Assembly (NCBI RefSeq): GCF_008017455.1
Contig: NZ_VRTY01000040.1
Location: forward strand, 1-49,922
Source: Pontibacter qinzhouensis
GTDB taxonomy: Bacteria; Bacteroidota; Bacteroidia; Cytophagales; Hymenobacteraceae
Reading direction: 5' to 3'
Length of the DNA stretch: 49,922 nt
The first letter of the stretch is position 1. Every line of letters starts with the position of its first letter. A model generated the notes under the pieces. That model was not told the DNA's origin. It did not search any database and was given only the letters and a program-made list of their open reading frames with translations. A program made the translations under genes and the position numbers. Positions 17,517 to 26,780 of the stretch are shown piece after piece.

Positions 17517-18824
17517 TTATATTTTATAATTAGGAGACCCGCTAAGTAACTCGAGCATGGCCTTTGCCTTTAGCAGGCATTCCTCGTACTCGCGTTGTGG
17601 GTCGGAGTCGTAGGTGATGGCGCTGCCGACCATAAAGGAGAGGTAACCGGCGCGGGCATTGTATTGCAGGCTTCTGATCACCACATTAAAATCGCAGTCT
17701 TTGTCGGGTGTAATGTAGCCGAAAGCTCCGGAGAAAAGGCCTCTTTTGGTTTCTTCCAACTCCTCTATTAACTGCATGGCTTTAATTTTGGGAGCACCAG
17801 TCATGCTGCCCATCGGAAAGGCGCCGGTTAATGCATCCACTAAATCGCATTCGGGCCTTAGGTGGCCGGTTACTGTCGTAATCATCTGCGACACTTGCCG
17901 GAAGCCGTAGATGCCGAACATTTCTTCTACTGTTACACTACCTGTGGCACATGACTTCCGCAAATCGTTACGCACCAGGTCCATAATCATCATATTCTCG
18001 GCCAGCTCTTTCTCGTCGTGCCGCAGTTGCTGTTGCAGTTGGGCATCTTCCTGCGGTGTAGCACCTCTGCGAATGGTGCCTTTAATGGGCTGCGAAATAA
18101 TTTTACTTCCAGTCTTTTTCAGAAAGCGCTCCGGTGAAGCACAAAGCAGAAACTTGTCGTTGTATTTCAGATAACCTGCAAACGGAGCAGGAGAGGCCTG
18201 GCTTAAAGAAAGAAACAGGCCAAGCGGGTTGAGGAATACATTCTCTGAAAAGAATTCGATGCAGTAATTTAGTTCGTAGACATCGCCTTGCAAAATATGC
18301 TGCCGAATACGCTCTACCTTTGCTTTATATTCGGTGGAGCTAACCCTTTGCTGCACCTGTAACTGCTGTGGCGCTGCAGGTTCAGGAGTGGTTACTGCAA
18401 CAATCTGTTCAACCACCTCAGCAGCTTTATCTATTGAACAAAAAATAGTTACGCCATCACTGTTAAAGTATATTCTTGTTTGAGCCTCAAAAAATAATAC
18501 CTCCGGAAATTCAAGATAGTCGCTGTTTTGGCTCTGCAGCTTTTCTACCTGGTTCTTCAGGTCGTACCCCAGGTAGCCGCACCACATGCTTTCCTGTTGC
18601 TGCAATAGCTGCCTGATGCTTTCGAACGCATGACCTTGCTCAATGGCTAGAGGAGCTCCAGCAGAAACAGCCAGCACATGGTCAAAGCCCTGGTACGGAT
18701 AGGGAATCTGGTGAGACGTATAATAGGCCACCAATAGAAACTGATCAGCCCAGCCAAGCGCCTTTCTTCTAAATTCCTCCAGAGAAACAGGCAGATCAGT
18801 GGCAGGGAAGTAGGTGCTATGCAT
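17517..18824 (-). CDS. pabB: Aminodeoxychorismate synthase component I
   Basis: 435 residues, chorismate-binding enzyme. It adds ammonia to chorismate, giving 4-amino-4-deoxychorismate for p-aminobenzoate and folate. Deciding evidence against anthranilate synthase is the PIKGT motif (near residue 248), whose lysine is the PabB nucleophile; TrpE has PIAGT. Other family marks: ILQGDVYELNYC, LCASPERFL, MIMDLVRNDL, GSMTGAPKIKAM, GLFSGAFGYITPD, IRSLQYNARAGYLSFMVGSA. No glutaminase partner (PabA/TrpG) or PabC is encoded next to it. It is the only gene of its transcript here and converges with the DUF2062 gene. Confidence 0.93.
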   Translation of the reverse strand: MHSTYFPATDLPVSLEEFRRKALGWADQFLLVAYYTSHQIPYPYQGFDHVLAVSAGAPLAIEQGHAFESIRQLLQQQESMWCGYLGYDLKNQVEKLQSQNSDYLEFPEVLFFEAQTRIYFNSDGVTIFCSIDKAAEVVEQIVAVTTPEPAAPQQLQVQQRVSSTEYKAKVERIRQHILQGDVYELNYCIEFFSENVFLNPLGLFLSLSQASPAPFAGYLKYNDKFLLCASPERFLKKTGSKIISQPIKGTIRRGATPQEDAQLQQQLRHDEKELAENMMIMDLVRNDLRKSCATGSVTVEEMFGIYGFRQVSQMITTVTGHLRPECDLVDALTGAFPMGSMTGAPKIKAMQLIEELEETKRGLFSGAFGYITPDKDCDFNVVIRSLQYNARAGYLSFMVGSAITYDSDPQREYEECLLKAKAMLELLSGSPNYKI

Positions 18825-18877
18825 GTGTTAAAAGTGGTATTAGATCAGGAGCAGAAAGTAAGCCTAAAGCCTTGACT

Positions 18878-18935
18878 AGCCTTGGGTCAAAATTACTGAT
18901 TTTAGCTTTTGAAGGGCAATTTCATTTAAATAATT
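18878..18935 (+). repeat. 57-bp intergenic element, copy E (58 bp, left box changed)
   Basis: Right two thirds are standard (AGCTTTTGAAGGGC, TTCATTTAAATAATT). The left box is AGCCTTGG instead of ACCCTTG, with one extra base. It is antisense to both flanking minus-strand genes, 54 bp upstream of pabB; like copy A it lacks a same-strand gene ahead, and it is the most diverged at the left end. Confidence 0.8.
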
Positions 18936-19040
18936 CATTTGCCTTAAATGATGATTTAGCGAAGCATCAGCAGGTACAAGACAAGGCTGTAATGTTACAT
19001 TCGTGCTGCACAAGTGAGAATTGCTAAAGTGGCAGCCACA

Positions 19041-19070
19041 AAAAAAGGATGGGGTTAGCCATCCTTTTTT
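19041..19070 (-). terminator. Intrinsic terminator of the zinc-ribbon gene
   Basis: AAAAAAGGATGG (19041-19052) pairs with CCATCCTTTTTT (19059-19070), 6-nt loop, with a T-run on the minus strand, 28 nt after the stop codon at 19099. Confidence 0.88.
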
Positions 19071-19098
19071 CACCAGAAGCGAGAAACGCTTTATGGGT

Positions 19099-19830
19099 TT
19101 AGTATACACGCTGCTCCACACCAGCCAGAATTCGGCCGCAGTGCTCGCATACAATTACTTTTTTCTGAGCGGCAATATCAGCCTGACGTTGTGGGGGAAC
19201 TGTGTTAAAGCAACCACCGCACGCATCTCTTTTTACTGTTACTACTGCCAATCCGTTACGAACGTTCTTCCTGATTCGGGTGTAGGCGCTTAACAAACGA
19301 TCTTCAATTTTGGTAGAAGCTACATCACGATCCTGCTCCAGCTTGTTTTCTTCGTCTTCGCTTTCAGAAACAATCTGATCAAGTTCTTCTTTTTTGTTGA
19401 TGAGGTCTTTACGGCGCTCTTCCAGGCGGTCCTTTGTGCCTGTAATTTCGCTGTTCTTTTGCTCTATCTGGTAGTAAGCTTCTTTAATCTTTTTCTCTGC
19501 AATCTGAATCTCCAGTTTCTGCAGCTCAATTTCTTTGGTTATGGCGTCGTATTCGCGGTTATTACGCACATTTGTCTGCTGGTCTTCATACTTGCGAATC
19601 AGGCTCTCTGCGTCTTTGATAGACTGCCTGCGTACACCGATAGATTCGTTTAAACCAGCAACCTCGTCATCAAACTTCCGAACCCTTACTTCATAGCCTT
19701 CGATCTCGTCTTCCAGGTCCTGAACTTCTTCTGGTAAATCGCCTCTTACGCGTCTGATCTCGTCGAGCTGTGAATCTATGCTTTGAAGCTTTAAAAGTGC
19801 CTCTAATTTGCTGGCTACCGTACTTTCCAT
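19099..19830 (-). CDS. Coiled-coil protein with C4-type zinc ribbon
   Basis: 243 residues. Residues about 1-185 are a long charged coiled coil (heptad-rich KLEALLKLQSIDSQLDEIRR onwards). The C-terminus carries a four-cysteine zinc ribbon: CGGC (about 200) and CEHC (about 228), with the family sequence GGCFNTVPPQ between. This is the CT398/zf-RING_7 family, widespread and of poorly defined role; nucleic-acid binding has been proposed. It starts 3 nt after the stop of the Nif3-family gene, so the two are one operon, an arrangement common in Bacteroidetes and other phyla. Confidence 0.9.
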   Translation of the reverse strand: MESTVASKLEALLKLQSIDSQLDEIRRVRGDLPEEVQDLEDEIEGYEVRVRKFDDEVAGLNESIGVRRQSIKDAESLIRKYEDQQTNVRNNREYDAITKEIELQKLEIQIAEKKIKEAYYQIEQKNSEITGTKDRLEERRKDLINKKEELDQIVSESEDEENKLEQDRDVASTKIEDRLLSAYTRIRKNVRNGLAVVTVKRDACGGCFNTVPPQRQADIAAQKKVIVCEHCGRILAGVEQRVY

Positions 19831-19833
19831 GTA

Positions 19834-20934
19834 TTAAAAAGTGTATCTGACAGGGTTAGTGTTGACAATTGATAAATAGACTGCAAAAGTAGTAAAGTTT
19901 TTTGAAAGTGTATCATAAAATATCTCCTTTGTGTATACTTCACTCTCATAATGGCCAATGTCGGCAATCATCAACTTGCCATCAGCATCGAAGAACTCAT
20001 GGTATTTTACGTCACCGGTAACCAGGGCATCGGCACCTTTTCTTTTCGCGTCCTGAATTAAAAAACTACCTGCTCCGCCACATACAGCTACCCGGCTTAT
20101 TTTTTTATTCCCGATGGAAGTATAACGCAGGCCGGCAAGTTGCATCTTCTCTTTCAGCCACTGCAGAAAATCTGCCTCCTGCAACGGCGCAGGCAGCTCT
20201 CCAATCATGCCTATTCCCACTTCCTGGCTTAAATTTTCAAGGCTTGTCAGGTAATGGGCTACTTCTTCGTAGGGGTGTGCCTGCCGCAGCGCAGCCAGAA
20301 CAACGTGCTGCAGGTGAGCCGGGAAAATTACTTCCAGCCGGTCTTCCGGCACTTGCTTCAGCTTACCGACTTCACCTATGGCAGGTGCAGCATTGGCTGT
20401 GGGTAAAAACTGGCCTGTTCCCTCAACCTGGAAGCTGCAGTTACGGTACTCTCCGATCTGGCCGGCTCCGGCCTGGTGCAGGGCTTGCAAAACCTGTGCA
20501 GTGTTTTCGGGAGGCGAGAAAGTAACCAGCTGCATGAGCGTTTGTGGCTTATGAACAAGTACCTTAGCGTTCTGTAGCTCCAGCTTTTGTGCAATCTTAT
20601 AATTAACGCCGTTATGTACGCTGTCGAGGTTGGTGTGGCAGGCATAGATAGCGATATCGTGCTTAATGGCTTTAATTAAAGTGCGCTCCACATAACTGCG
20701 GCCCGTCAGCTGTTTCAGCCCCTTAAATATGACCGGATGATGCGCCACCACCAGATTGCAGCCTTTCTCAATGGCTTCGTCCAGTACCGCTTCGGTGCAG
20801 TCTAAGGTTACCAGCACACCTGTAACCGGCTGTTGGCGGTCGCCGGTCTGGAGCCCCACATTATCGTAAGATTCCTGGTAGCTCGGAGGAGCAAGATGCT
20901 CCAAAACTTTTATTACATCAGCTATCGTTGCCAT
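19834..20934 (-). CDS. Nif3-like dinuclear metal-centre hexameric protein
   Basis: 366 residues, the long (YqfO-type) form: a conserved Nif3 core interrupted by a PII/CutA-like insert at about residues 125-235 (FSPPENTAQVLQALHQAGAG ... HPYEEVAHYL). Metal-site residues are visible in VVAHHPVIFKG, YACHTNLDSVHNGVN, and the C-terminal KYHEFFDADG and IADIGHYESEV. Homologues form toroidal hexamers binding two metal ions per subunit; hydrolase activity (GTP cyclohydrolase I type 2-like) is annotated in databases but the cellular role is unsettled. First gene of a two-gene operon with the zinc-ribbon protein. Confidence 0.92.
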   Translation of the reverse strand: MATIADVIKVLEHLAPPSYQESYDNVGLQTGDRQQPVTGVLVTLDCTEAVLDEAIEKGCNLVVAHHPVIFKGLKQLTGRSYVERTLIKAIKHDIAIYACHTNLDSVHNGVNYKIAQKLELQNAKVLVHKPQTLMQLVTFSPPENTAQVLQALHQAGAGQIGEYRNCSFQVEGTGQFLPTANAAPAIGEVGKLKQVPEDRLEVIFPAHLQHVVLAALRQAHPYEEVAHYLTSLENLSQEVGIGMIGELPAPLQEADFLQWLKEKMQLAGLRYTSIGNKKISRVAVCGGAGSFLIQDAKRKGADALVTGDVKYHEFFDADGKLMIADIGHYESEVYTKEIFYDTLSKNFTTFAVYLSIVNTNPVRYTF

Positions 20935-21160
20935 ACATAGTTTCTTTCTGATTATTTAACGTAGGTAGTGTTCGGCCAAATTTAAAATTAACACTATTGA
21001 GCAGGTACTTTTGCTTCTAACGCTAATCGTCTTAATTGTTTTAAAATCGAACTGGTGTTTTAAAATCTTTAATTTTGAATTTCTAATTTTTAATTGAGTG
21101 AAGCTCCTAGAAGCAGCAATAGGTTAAAATTAGTTTTATTTTTGCAGGCGTTAAAACCCG

Positions 21161-22228
21161 ATGGTAAAAAAACTGAAGTTGCTGTTGTTGCCTTTTTCCA
21201 TTTTATATGGAGGCGTTATGCGTGTGCGTAATTATTTATACGATGCAGAAGTGCTGCCTGTAGAGCGTTTTGCTATGCCGGTACTTGCTGTTGGCAACCT
21301 GACAGTTGGCGGAACCGGAAAAACACCTCATGTAGAGTACCTGCTGCGGCTGCTCGCTCTTTATCGTGTGGCCACCCTCAGCAGGGGCTACAAGCGGAGC
21401 ACCAAGGGCTTTGTACTGGCCGGAGCAGAAGCAACTGCTACCAGCATTGGCGATGAACCTTTCCAATATTACCAGGATTTTAAAGGCACTAGGGTGGCTG
21501 TTTCCGAAAACCGCGTAGCAGGCATACACCACTTGCAGCAGCTAAAGCCCGCACCAGACATTATTGTGTTAGATGATGCCATGCAGCACCGGCCTGTGCA
21601 ACCGTCTTTAAATTTACTTATTACGGATTTCCTGCGCCCGTTTTACAAGGATTTTGTGCTGCCCGCCGGGTTGCTACGGGAGCCCAGAGCCGGAGCCCGC
21701 CGTGCCGATGCAGTACTGGTAAGTAAATGCCCCGCATCACTAACAGGGCAGGAGAGGCAGAAAATCAGGAGCCGGATCAGAAAGTATACCAAACCCCATA
21801 CGCCAATATTTTTTACCGGGTACCGTTATGGTAAGGCTGTTCGTTTTGGAAGTAAGGCTGCCACGCTGGGTAAAGAAGTTATTTTGCTTACTGGAATCGC
21901 CAATGCAGCACCTTTGGTAGAGTACCTGCAGGAGCAGGGCTATTCGGTTTTGCAGCACCTGGCGTACCCCGACCATTACCACTATACTATAAAGGACCTG
22001 CAGGAGGTGCAGGAACTGTTGCAGGCAAAGCAAAACAGCCAGGCCTGCATCATCACGACCCGTAAGGATGCCGTAAAACTGGAGGCACCGGAGATAACTC
22101 CTGTAACCCAGTTGCTACCCTTATTTTATATTCCGATAGAAGTATTTTTTCTGGAGGACCAGGCCACTTTCGATTCGCTGGTGCTGGAGCATGTAGCTGA
22201 AAGAATAGACGCAGCCAAACAACCTTAA
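21161..22228 (+). CDS. lpxK: Tetraacyldisaccharide 4'-kinase
   Basis: 355 residues, usual family length. It phosphorylates the 4' position of the lipid A disaccharide at the inner membrane. The P-loop GNLTVGGTGKTPH (residues 45-57) is the LpxK form of Walker A; further marks are STLSRGYKR-like ATLSRGYKRSTKG, the DDAMQHRPVQPSLNLLITD segment and AGLLREPRAGARRADAVLVSK. An N-terminal hydrophobic stretch (KLKLLLLPFSILYGGV) anchors it to the membrane. It implies the organism makes lipid A. It lies alone on the plus strand, followed 23 nt after its stop by element copy F. Confidence 0.95.
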   Translation: MVKKLKLLLLPFSILYGGVMRVRNYLYDAEVLPVERFAMPVLAVGNLTVGGTGKTPHVEYLLRLLALYRVATLSRGYKRSTKGFVLAGAEATATSIGDEPFQYYQDFKGTRVAVSENRVAGIHHLQQLKPAPDIIVLDDAMQHRPVQPSLNLLITDFLRPFYKDFVLPAGLLREPRAGARRADAVLVSKCPASLTGQERQKIRSRIRKYTKPHTPIFFTGYRYGKAVRFGSKAATLGKEVILLTGIANAAPLVEYLQEQGYSVLQHLAYPDHYHYTIKDLQEVQELLQAKQNSQACIITTRKDAVKLEAPEITPVTQLLPLFYIPIEVFFLEDQATFDSLVLEHVAERIDAAKQP

Positions 22229-22251
22229 CAAGTTGTAAATTAAAAACCTAT

Positions 22252-22308
22252 ACCCTTGAGATGTATGCTAGAAAATAGCTTTTGAAGGGCAATTTTATTT
22301 AAATAATT
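22252..22308 (+). repeat. 57-bp intergenic element, copy F
   Basis: Sense orientation, 23 nt after the lpxK stop; no other hairpin lies between. ACCCTTGAG, AGCTTTTGAAGGGC, ATTTAAATAATT. CCCTT and AAGGG can pair. Its right third is nearly identical to copies A and E. Confidence 0.87.
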
Positions 22309-22429
22309 TGAAGACAAGCGCAAAAGCAGGCCTTTAGTTAAAGTTACTGTAGATAAAAGCTGACGGTATAAGACTGCTTTACTTAAGCATAGTGCACACT
22401 AGTTGTGCGAAAAATACTAATTTTGAATT

Positions 22430-24337
22430 GTGATACGAAAGCTTCTTGCAGGATTTATAGTAACCCTCGTTCTGATGGCTGGCACACAGGTTGCCAAGGC
22501 CCAGATTATTGATGACTCCACTAAAGTGCTCTACGGTCCCCGCACGACTTTGCAGTTGTATGAGAGAGATGTGTTTGAGGGCACCTACCGTGAGCAAAGA
22601 GTCGATACTTCCGTACACAACCTGCACAACGAGCGGTATTGGTACCAGGATACCCTTTTTTACCAGGACCTGGGCAATATTGGCACGGCTGCCAAACCCT
22701 TGCTTTTCAGGCTACCGACACAGATTGGGGCCCGCTCCGGCAGAAATGCCTTTAACCGCTATGCCTACGATCCGCTCCGGATAAACTATTTCGATACCCG
22801 ATCGCCATATTCGCACCTGCATTATGTGCAGGGAGGTAGAGGGCAACAGGTATTTGAAGCCATGCATGCCCGCAATATATCCGAAAACTGGAATATCGGT
22901 ATCGCATACAAATTACTGGCAGGTAACAGGCAGGTTGGCCCCTCCACCACCTTACGCGGCGACAGGGTAGTTGACGGGCAAGCAGTAAAATTCTTTACCC
23001 ATTACAGGTCAAAAAACGAAAAATATAATGTTTTTGCCAATTTCACACACCTGAACCACGAGCAGGTGGAGTTTGGGGGCTACAATCCCGGAGACCTTCC
23101 GCCGGATAGTATATTTGAACGCGACTTTCAGCAATCCCAGATTTTCCTGACGCAGGCCACCAGCAGGGAAATGCGCAACAATTTCCATGTGCTGCAGCTC
23201 TACAAACTGGTCGGCGAAGACTTAAAGCTGTACCACGCGCTCGATACACGGCGGCAGCAGGTCAGGTTCCAGGATAATGGCATTCAGCGTGTAGATACTA
23301 CCACAACCAGACCTGTTTATTATGACCGGACCCTTCATCATCCTACCCTGACCGATGACCGTAGTTTTTACCGCGAAACGCAGAACGAATTTGGCGTTAC
23401 CGGCAACAGCAAATACTCATTTTTTAAAGGATTTCTGAAGTACCGTAATGCCAGCCAGGAGTACAGTGTGCTTCAGTTTGTAGAAGATGATTCGACTACT
23501 ACCAGACGCACAGAGGATTTTAAAATAAACCAGCTCTTTGTTGGCGGGCAGCTCCGCATGCACTACCAGAACAAGGCCATGCTGCAGCTCGATGGCGAGT
23601 TCCAGATGACAAACGATTATAAAGTGTCGGGTTTGGTTTACTTTGAAGGGTTACAGTTCATGCTCAGCCGGGTGCTCCGTTCGCCTTCGTTTACGGAACA
23701 ACGCATGTTTAGCAACCATTTCAACTGGAACAACAGTGGCTTTCAGAGCAGCGTTACCGATTACATTCAGGCCAGTTATGTGGGCAAGCTCGGCAACCGG
23801 CAATACCTTAAGTTTCATGGCTACTACGCTAACATTAAGCGGCATATCTTCTTTAATGAGCAGAAGATGCCGCAGCAGCTCGGTGGTAACCAGCGGCTGG
23901 TTGGGGCGCAACTGGAGCACCGTATTCACTTCGGCCCGCTGCATTTCGATAACACCGTAGCCTATACCAACACCGACGAGGCCGAGGTGATTCGGATTCC
24001 GGAATGGCTGGTGAATTCCAAACTTTACTTTCAGGGGTCTTTATTCAAAGAAGCGCTTTTCGGGCAGTTTGGTGTAGAAATGACCATGCCTTCTGCCTAC
24101 ATGGCTGATGCCTATGAGCCTGTTACCCAACAGTTTCGTTTGCAGAACGAGTTTATGCAACCAGCTTACCCGCTTTTCGATGTGTTCCTGAATGCTGATA
24201 TAAAAACATTAAATATCTTCCTGAAAATGGCGCATGTTTCAGATGGCATTATTACACCGGCTTACTGGTCTACACCGAACTACCCGAATATGCGTCGCAG
24301 CTTTATTTTCGGCATTAAATGGATGTTTTTTGATTAA
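22430..24337 (+). CDS. Putative outer-membrane porin (Bacteroidetes putative-porin family)
   Basis: 635 residues from a GTG codon at 22430; no ATG precedes the signal peptide (residues 1-23, ending VAKAQ). The mature protein begins with DDSTKVLYGPRTTLQLYERD and consists of alternating aromatic-rich beta strands, ending in a Phe (GIKWMFFD) as expected for a barrel. Motifs such as YHALDTRRQQVRFQD and HFNWNNSGFQSS fit the Bacteroidetes-specific putative porin family (PF14121, from memory). Substrate unknown. It stands alone between lpxK and miaE, and element copy G begins only 3 nt after its stop. Confidence 0.83.
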   Translation: MIRKLLAGFIVTLVLMAGTQVAKAQIIDDSTKVLYGPRTTLQLYERDVFEGTYREQRVDTSVHNLHNERYWYQDTLFYQDLGNIGTAAKPLLFRLPTQIGARSGRNAFNRYAYDPLRINYFDTRSPYSHLHYVQGGRGQQVFEAMHARNISENWNIGIAYKLLAGNRQVGPSTTLRGDRVVDGQAVKFFTHYRSKNEKYNVFANFTHLNHEQVEFGGYNPGDLPPDSIFERDFQQSQIFLTQATSREMRNNFHVLQLYKLVGEDLKLYHALDTRRQQVRFQDNGIQRVDTTTTRPVYYDRTLHHPTLTDDRSFYRETQNEFGVTGNSKYSFFKGFLKYRNASQEYSVLQFVEDDSTTTRRTEDFKINQLFVGGQLRMHYQNKAMLQLDGEFQMTNDYKVSGLVYFEGLQFMLSRVLRSPSFTEQRMFSNHFNWNNSGFQSSVTDYIQASYVGKLGNRQYLKFHGYYANIKRHIFFNEQKMPQQLGGNQRLVGAQLEHRIHFGPLHFDNTVAYTNTDEAEVIRIPEWLVNSKLYFQGSLFKEALFGQFGVEMTMPSAYMADAYEPVTQQFRLQNEFMQPAYPLFDVFLNADIKTLNIFLKMAHVSDGIITPAYWSTPNYPNMRRSFIFGIKWMFFD

Positions 24338-24340
24338 CAG

Positions 24341-24397
24341 ACCCTTGACACGTTAGAGCTGATATTTCTTCGGAAGGCCATTTTCATTTAAATAATT
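24341..24397 (+). repeat. 57-bp intergenic element, copy G
   Basis: Sense orientation, 3 nt after the porin stop codon. ACCCTTGAC, TTCTTCGGAAGGCC, CATTTAAATAATT. With so little space it must be part of the porin mRNA or its immediate end. Confidence 0.87.
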
Positions 24398-24513
24398 GCC
24401 GATTTACGGGTTATTGGGTAAATGGCTGGTTTAGAAAAAAAAGCATTCTTTCCCACCTAATCTTAAGCTCATCAATTTACCTAACTGTATTTAATTAGCC
24501 AAGTACTTACCAC

Positions 24514-25137
24514 ATGGAACCAGAAGAGAACGCACCTTTTCAGCCTACCAAAACAATTCTGAAGCTGCAGCTGCCTACCGACCCGCGTTGGGTAAACATA
24601 GCAGAAAAGAACATAGAAGAGATTCTGGTAGACCATGCTTATTGCGAGCAAAAAGCGGCGACTTCGGCTATTTCGCTTATTGTGAAGTACCCCGATAAAA
24701 CCCAGTTGGTTGAAGAGATGACCGACCTGGTAGCAGAGGAGTGGAGCCACTTTGAGCGGGTGCTGGCAGAACTGAAGAAGCGGGGCTACGGACTTGGCCG
24801 CAACCGGCCCGATGAATATGTGGTGGAATTAGCCAAGCACATCCGGAAAGGCGGACAGCGCGAGCGCCAACTCATGGATCACCTCCTGATAAACGCGCTT
24901 ATAGAGGCCCGTAGTTGCGAACGTTTTAAGCTGCTCTGGAAGAACATTGCCGATGAGGGCCTTCAGAAATTCTATTACGAGTTAATGGTGTCGGAAGCAG
25001 GTCATTTTGTAAGTTTCGTAAAACTGGCCAAACTCTACATGCCCACAGAAGTTGTAGATGCCCGCTTGAAAGAACTTCTGGAAATAGAAGCCGACATTAT
25101 CAAGAACCTGGAACCCCGACCAGACAGGATGCACTAA
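24514..25137 (+). CDS. miaE: tRNA-(ms2io6A)-hydroxylase
   Basis: 207 residues. MiaE is a ferritin-fold di-iron monooxygenase that hydroxylates the isopentenyl group of 2-methylthio-N6-isopentenyladenosine at tRNA position 37. Expected ligand-bearing helices are visible: VDHAYCEQKAATSAISLI, EEWSHFERVLAELKKRG, LINALIEARSCERFKLLW and VSEAGHFVSFVKLAKLY. Length agrees with the family. MiaB, the preceding enzyme of the pathway, is encoded at 41689-43137; MiaA is not in the window. The gene is monocistronic. No element copy follows it. Confidence 0.93.
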   Translation: MEPEENAPFQPTKTILKLQLPTDPRWVNIAEKNIEEILVDHAYCEQKAATSAISLIVKYPDKTQLVEEMTDLVAEEWSHFERVLAELKKRGYGLGRNRPDEYVVELAKHIRKGGQRERQLMDHLLINALIEARSCERFKLLWKNIADEGLQKFYYELMVSEAGHFVSFVKLAKLYMPTEVVDARLKELLEIEADIIKNLEPRPDRMH

Positions 25138-25380
25138 TTTTAATGGGCTACTATACTAAGGTATTAATATGTTAATTCTACCATATAAACTCCGTCTTAA
25201 TCTATAGAAGTTACAGATTGAACTGCCAGCTGTTAGAGAATACAGGAGTTAAAATTATTTAAAACTGCAAAAATTAAAGGTAATTACCTATAAGTTTTGT
25301 CGTCATATATAGTAAGTAATATCGACCATTTAACAGTTTAGCACATTAACAGTTACCACATTAAATAAGTAACTCATTAC

Positions 25381-26646
25381 TCAGGTTTTCTGCTTTTTCT
25401 TTTTGGCAGCCGGGAAGAGGATGTTGTTGAGGATGAGGCGGTAGCCGGGGGAATTGGGGTGAAGAGCTAAATCTGTGGGGTCTTCGCCAACCAGGTGCTG
25501 GTAATCTTCCGGGTCGTGCCCACCATAAAAGGTCCAGGTGCCCTGGGCGTAGGTGCCGTGCATGTATTTGATCTCACCCAGCTCTTTGTTCTCACCCATC
25601 ACGATAACATCTGGCTTCACCAGGCGCTTCCGGAATGCGGTTGTCTGGCCCATAAAACCTTTAATGGTGCGGGTATGGTTCTGCGAGAGCATGGTCGGAA
25701 TCGGGTCCCATTTGGCAGAGAAGGTGAAGAGGTTAAAAAAGTCGCTATGCTCCGATACGTTTCGCTCCTGGGGCTGCATATCGATGTTGGAGTACTCGTA
25801 CTCGAGCGGGTTACGCACCAGCTTAAAGTCCTGAAAGGCAAAGGTTTTATTATAGTCCAGCTTCTCCTGCGCTTTAGGGTCTACGCCATCGCCATCGTAC
25901 ATCACGTCTACAATGTCTACACCTTCTGCGGCCAGGGCGATATCGTAGGTGTCGGTGGCAGAGCACATGGCAAACAGGAATCCGCCACCGGCGCAAAACT
26001 CTTTTATACGGTTTACAACAGCTCCTTTTAGTTGCGATACTTTGGCAAAGCCTAACTTCTTAGCCGATTCTTCTGCCGTGTGCTGTTGCTCCTGGTACCA
26101 CGGAAAATGTTTGTAGCTCGCATAGAACTTCCCGTATTGGCCGGTAAAATCTTCGTGGTGCAGGTGCAGCCAGTCGTACTTCGGTAAGTCGCCGCGCATA
26201 ATCTCCTCGTCGTAAATTTTGTCGTAAGGGATTTCGGCATAGGTGAGTACCAGCGTCACGGCATCGTCCCAGGGCATTTTCGCTTTTGGGGTGTATACCG
26301 CCACTTTCGGCACCTTCTCCAGCTTCATCACATCCATATTGGCTTCGGCATCGCTTATCTGGGAGAGTACGGTGGTATATTGGGCATCTGAAATAACCTG
26401 GTAGCTAACGCCACGCACAATCAGTTCGCTCTCGAGTTGCGGCGCATACTGAAATGCAAAGCTGCCGCCACGGTAGTTCAGCAGCCAGTCGACCTGTATA
26501 TCTTTAGAGAGCACCCAATAGGCCACGCCATACGACTTCAGGTGGTCCTTCTGCGACTCATCCATCGGAATAAGTACGGTAGAGGCCAGTGCCTGAGAAC
26601 CAAAAGCCAGGGCAATAAGAATGGTAGATATAAAACGGATCAGCAT
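25381..26646 (-). CDS. Secreted GATase-like protein of unknown function
   Basis: 421 residues with a signal peptide (ISTILIALAFGSQALA). A central segment, CAGGGFLFAMCSATDTYDIA, resembles the nucleophile elbow of class I glutamine-amidotransferase-like folds, with Cys in AMCSA. The C-terminal half has YMHGTYAQGTWTFYGGHDPE and LHPNSPGYRLILNNILFPA. I believe relatives in Cytophagales are automatically named asparagine synthetase B, but the protein is exported and has no ATP-pyrophosphatase domain, so that name looks wrong. The tail ends in a basic run (AAKKKKQKT). It diverges from the permease gene at 26781. Confidence 0.7.
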   Translation of the reverse strand: MLIRFISTILIALAFGSQALASTVLIPMDESQKDHLKSYGVAYWVLSKDIQVDWLLNYRGGSFAFQYAPQLESELIVRGVSYQVISDAQYTTVLSQISDAEANMDVMKLEKVPKVAVYTPKAKMPWDDAVTLVLTYAEIPYDKIYDEEIMRGDLPKYDWLHLHHEDFTGQYGKFYASYKHFPWYQEQQHTAEESAKKLGFAKVSQLKGAVVNRIKEFCAGGGFLFAMCSATDTYDIALAAEGVDIVDVMYDGDGVDPKAQEKLDYNKTFAFQDFKLVRNPLEYEYSNIDMQPQERNVSEHSDFFNLFTFSAKWDPIPTMLSQNHTRTIKGFMGQTTAFRKRLVKPDVIVMGENKELGEIKYMHGTYAQGTWTFYGGHDPEDYQHLVGEDPTDLALHPNSPGYRLILNNILFPAAKKKKQKT

Positions 26647-26780
26647 GAATTCAATTTTGTGGACTCAACAAATATACTAAAAATGAATGTTGTTTCAGAA
26701 AATGCCAGTATCTTAGATGCATTCCCTTTTTCGGCGCAAAAAGACGAAACAAGCCTTTAGACCCATATCTGCTTCTACCC

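Noticed and set aside
25381..26646. Asparagine synthetase B as product name
   Set aside because: No N-terminal Cys2 glutaminase and no ATP-pyrophosphatase domain; the protein has a signal peptide.
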